Both the position numbers and the translations under genes were made by a program. Shown piece by piece: positions 6,748-8,153 of a stretch of 8,153 nucleotides of DNA (positions are counted from its first letter, which is position 1; every line of letters starts with the position of its first letter). The stretch covers positions 1 to 8,153 of the forward strand of contig SLDH01000028.1 in NCBI GenBank assembly GCA_007125415.1. Reading direction: 5' to 3'. The notes beneath the pieces were generated by a model. That model did no database searches and was not told where the DNA came from. It worked only from the letters and a program-made list of their open reading frames with translations. Origin of the DNA: Roseovarius sp. GTDB lineage: Bacteria > Pseudomonadota > Alphaproteobacteria > Rhodobacterales > Rhodobacteraceae.

Positions 6748-8118
6748 TCAGCCGCGGCTTGCCTCTTCATGGGTGGCGACATCCGTCTGAACCCCCCAAT
6801 AGACGCTGTCGAGGCCGGAAACGGTCACCTCTTCCTCAACCTCGAGTCCGGTGGTGAACTTCATGATCAGGGCCGTGACGAGGCCCGTCAGGAAGCCTGC
6901 CGCGATACAGGCGGCAACACCAACCACCTGCATGGTGATGCCGATCTCGCCGTGCTGGAACGCATAGGCGCCTTCCTCGATGCCGAAATAGCCCCCGCGC
7001 GGCGTGCCGGCCTTGAAGATGCCCAGCATGATCAGGCCATAGCTGCCCGCACCGAGAAAGAGCGGGAAGAGCTTGTGCTCGTCGATTTCGCGCTTGAGGG
7101 TGAACTCATAGACGAGGAAGGCCACCACCGGCGCACCGAGCGTCACCAGGAACATCTGCCACGGCAGGTAGACGTCAAAGCCCGAGGCCCCTGCGACATA
7201 GCCCGCCAGCGGCCCGAGCAGCAGGTAGGCATATCTGCCGGTGGCATAGGCGATGATCGCGCCGCCCACGGCACCACCGGCCCAGGACATCGCGTAGTTG
7301 TTGAGCGCAAGGCCCACGCTGGTATCTGCCATCGTCACGCTGACCGCCATCGCGCCCGGATCGAAGAAGAAGAGACAGGAGAAGATGACCATGGGCAGCC
7401 CGGCAAAGATCGTTATCAGCCCCACGGCCCCGAGGCCTATGCTGGGTGCATAGTATCCCGGCACCTTCGGATGTGGCCCGAAGACACCCGGCCTTGCCCG
7501 CAGCATCGGCACGACGGCCAGCGCCATGGCGGCGGGGAAGATATAGACAAAGCCCACACCGAAGAAATCATGGAAGCCTGCATTCGTGAGCGGGCCCACC
7601 GAGCCCCAGGTGTAGAAGCTCAGAAGCGACGAGACCACTGCAGCGACGATCGACATGAAGTAATAGGCCGATGCCTTGATCCGTTCCGAGATGGCGAGGT
7701 GGAAGAGGACGTTGATGATCCCGGCAAAGCAGGCCAGGAAGAAGACGAAGATCTGGAAGGTGTTCAGATCGGGGAAGATCTCCGGATCGATGAAGGTCGC
7801 ATTGGCGTTCAGCATCGCACCGCCCAGCCACCAGTCCATGATGCTGTCGGTCATGGTGAAGCCTTCCATGACGTAATACTGCGCCGCCCACAGACCGAAA
7901 CCGATCACGAAATAGGTGGTGAAGCCCAGAAAGAAGCCCACCACCTTCTCGATGGTCGAATTGAACAGGCTCTTGCGCCGGGTGGTCCCGGCATCGATCA
8001 TCAGAAGCCCGACGACAACCATGATCGCGCCCACCGTGCCGGACGCATAGACGATGTTGTGAACAAGCGAAGCCAGGCTGACCTGATCCGCATAGATCGT
8101 TGCTAGATCCACTGACAT
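6748..8118 (-). CDS. amt: Divergent ammonium transporter (Amt/Rh superfamily) lacking the twin pore histidines
   Basis: A multi-pass inner-membrane protein of 456 aa from ATG 8118 (462 aa from GTG 8136; numbering below uses the longer form). It aligns along its length with E. coli AmtB as I recall it: GLLMIDAGTTRRK, the ISERIKASAYY segment (149-159), TWG with Trp177 (AmtB W148), HDFFGVGFVY with Asp190 (D160), and the cytoplasmic tail GLEVEEEVTVSGLD (430-443). The Phe-gate residues remain (Phe137 and Phe258 for F107 and F215). However, H168 aligns with Tyr198, H318 with Phe360, S219 with Ala262 and D313 with Lys355. Ammonium conduction by the standard mechanism is therefore doubtful; substrate unknown. 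Start: GGAGGA (8134-8129) lies 10 nt before ATG 8118, and a second GGAGGAAG (8151-8144) lies 7 nt before GTG 8136. No glnK is visible, but the upstream side leaves the window. Confidence 0.85.
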   Translation of the reverse strand: MSVDLATIYADQVSLASLVHNIVYASGTVGAIMVVVGLLMIDAGTTRRKSLFNSTIEKVVGFFLGFTTYFVIGFGLWAAQYYVMEGFTMTDSIMDWWLGGAMLNANATFIDPEIFPDLNTFQIFVFFLACFAGIINVLFHLAISERIKASAYYFMSIVAAVVSSLLSFYTWGSVGPLTNAGFHDFFGVGFVYIFPAAMALAVVPMLRARPGVFGPHPKVPGYYAPSIGLGAVGLITIFAGLPMVIFSCLFFFDPGAMAVSVTMADTSVGLALNNYAMSWAGGAVGGAIIAYATGRYAYLLLGPLAGYVAGASGFDVYLPWQMFLVTLGAPVVAFLVYEFTLKREIDEHKLFPLFLGAGSYGLIMLGIFKAGTPRGGYFGIEEGAYAFQHGEIGITMQVVGVAACIAAGFLTGLVTALIMKFTTGLEVEEEVTVSGLDSVYWGVQTDVATHEEASRG

Positions 8119-8128
8119 TGTTTGATTT

Positions 8129-8151
8129 TCCTCCACTGTTTTTCTTCCTCC
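8129..8151 (-). promoter_or_regulatory. Tandem ribosome binding sites for two alternative Amt starts
   Basis: Read on the minus strand, GGAGGAAG (8151-8144) with a 7-nt spacer precedes GTG at 8136. GGAGGA (8134-8129), overlapping that GTG, has a 10-nt spacer to the ATG at 8118. Both are in frame, so the products would differ by six residues. Confidence 0.5.
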
Positions 8152-8153
8152 GC

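Noticed and set aside
6613..8106. A 497-codon plus-strand open frame
   Set aside because: Antisense to the Amt-family gene over nearly its whole length, with low-complexity charged sequence and no domain pattern.

Overview
The window looks like chromosomal DNA from an alphaproteobacterium, most likely a Rhodobacterales (roseobacter-type) species. The signs are a GC-rich coding style, an RnpA/YidD/L34 set of alphaproteobacterial flavour, and a lone tRNA-Arg(ACG). This placement comes from reading the proteins, not from a search.

Left end (1 to about 901): probably the edge of an accessory island. It holds the 3' end of a type I restriction endonuclease gene (hsdR, EcoEI-type C-terminus). Converging on it is a small gene with two helix-turn-helix-like segments. 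That gene ends up against the 3' end of a tRNA-Arg gene (902-978, minus strand), a classic integration target. By eye, base composition here is more AT-rich than further right.

Centre left (1035-4598, minus strand): a tight three-gene operon. It reads TVP38/VTT-family membrane protein, then a MerA/Lpd-like FAD disulfide oxidoreductase (3-nt gap), then a membrane sensor histidine kinase (21-nt gap). No response regulator lies in the window. The oxidoreductase keeps the redox CxxxxC but has Tyr where lipoamide dehydrogenase has its catalytic His, and lacks the C-terminal Cys pair of true mercuric reductases. A good candidate tRNA-Arg promoter sits just after the kinase stop.

Centre right (4884-6562, plus strand): rpmH (L34, only 44 aa), rnpA, yidD and a PAPS-type sulfotransferase. 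The last three are linked by 4-nt ATGA overlaps. yidC, the usual near neighbour of yidD, is not in the window; the sulfotransferase occupies the position right after yidD.

Right end (6748-8118, minus strand): an Amt/Rh-superfamily protein facing the sulfotransferase, with a strong 12-bp hairpin terminator between them. It aligns along its length with AmtB but both pore histidines are replaced, by Tyr198 and Phe360. This is the most unusual protein in the window.

No CRISPR array, intact insertion sequence, rRNA or origin was seen. Two very long plus-strand open frames (798-4571 and 6613-8106) are antisense shadows of real minus-strand genes.
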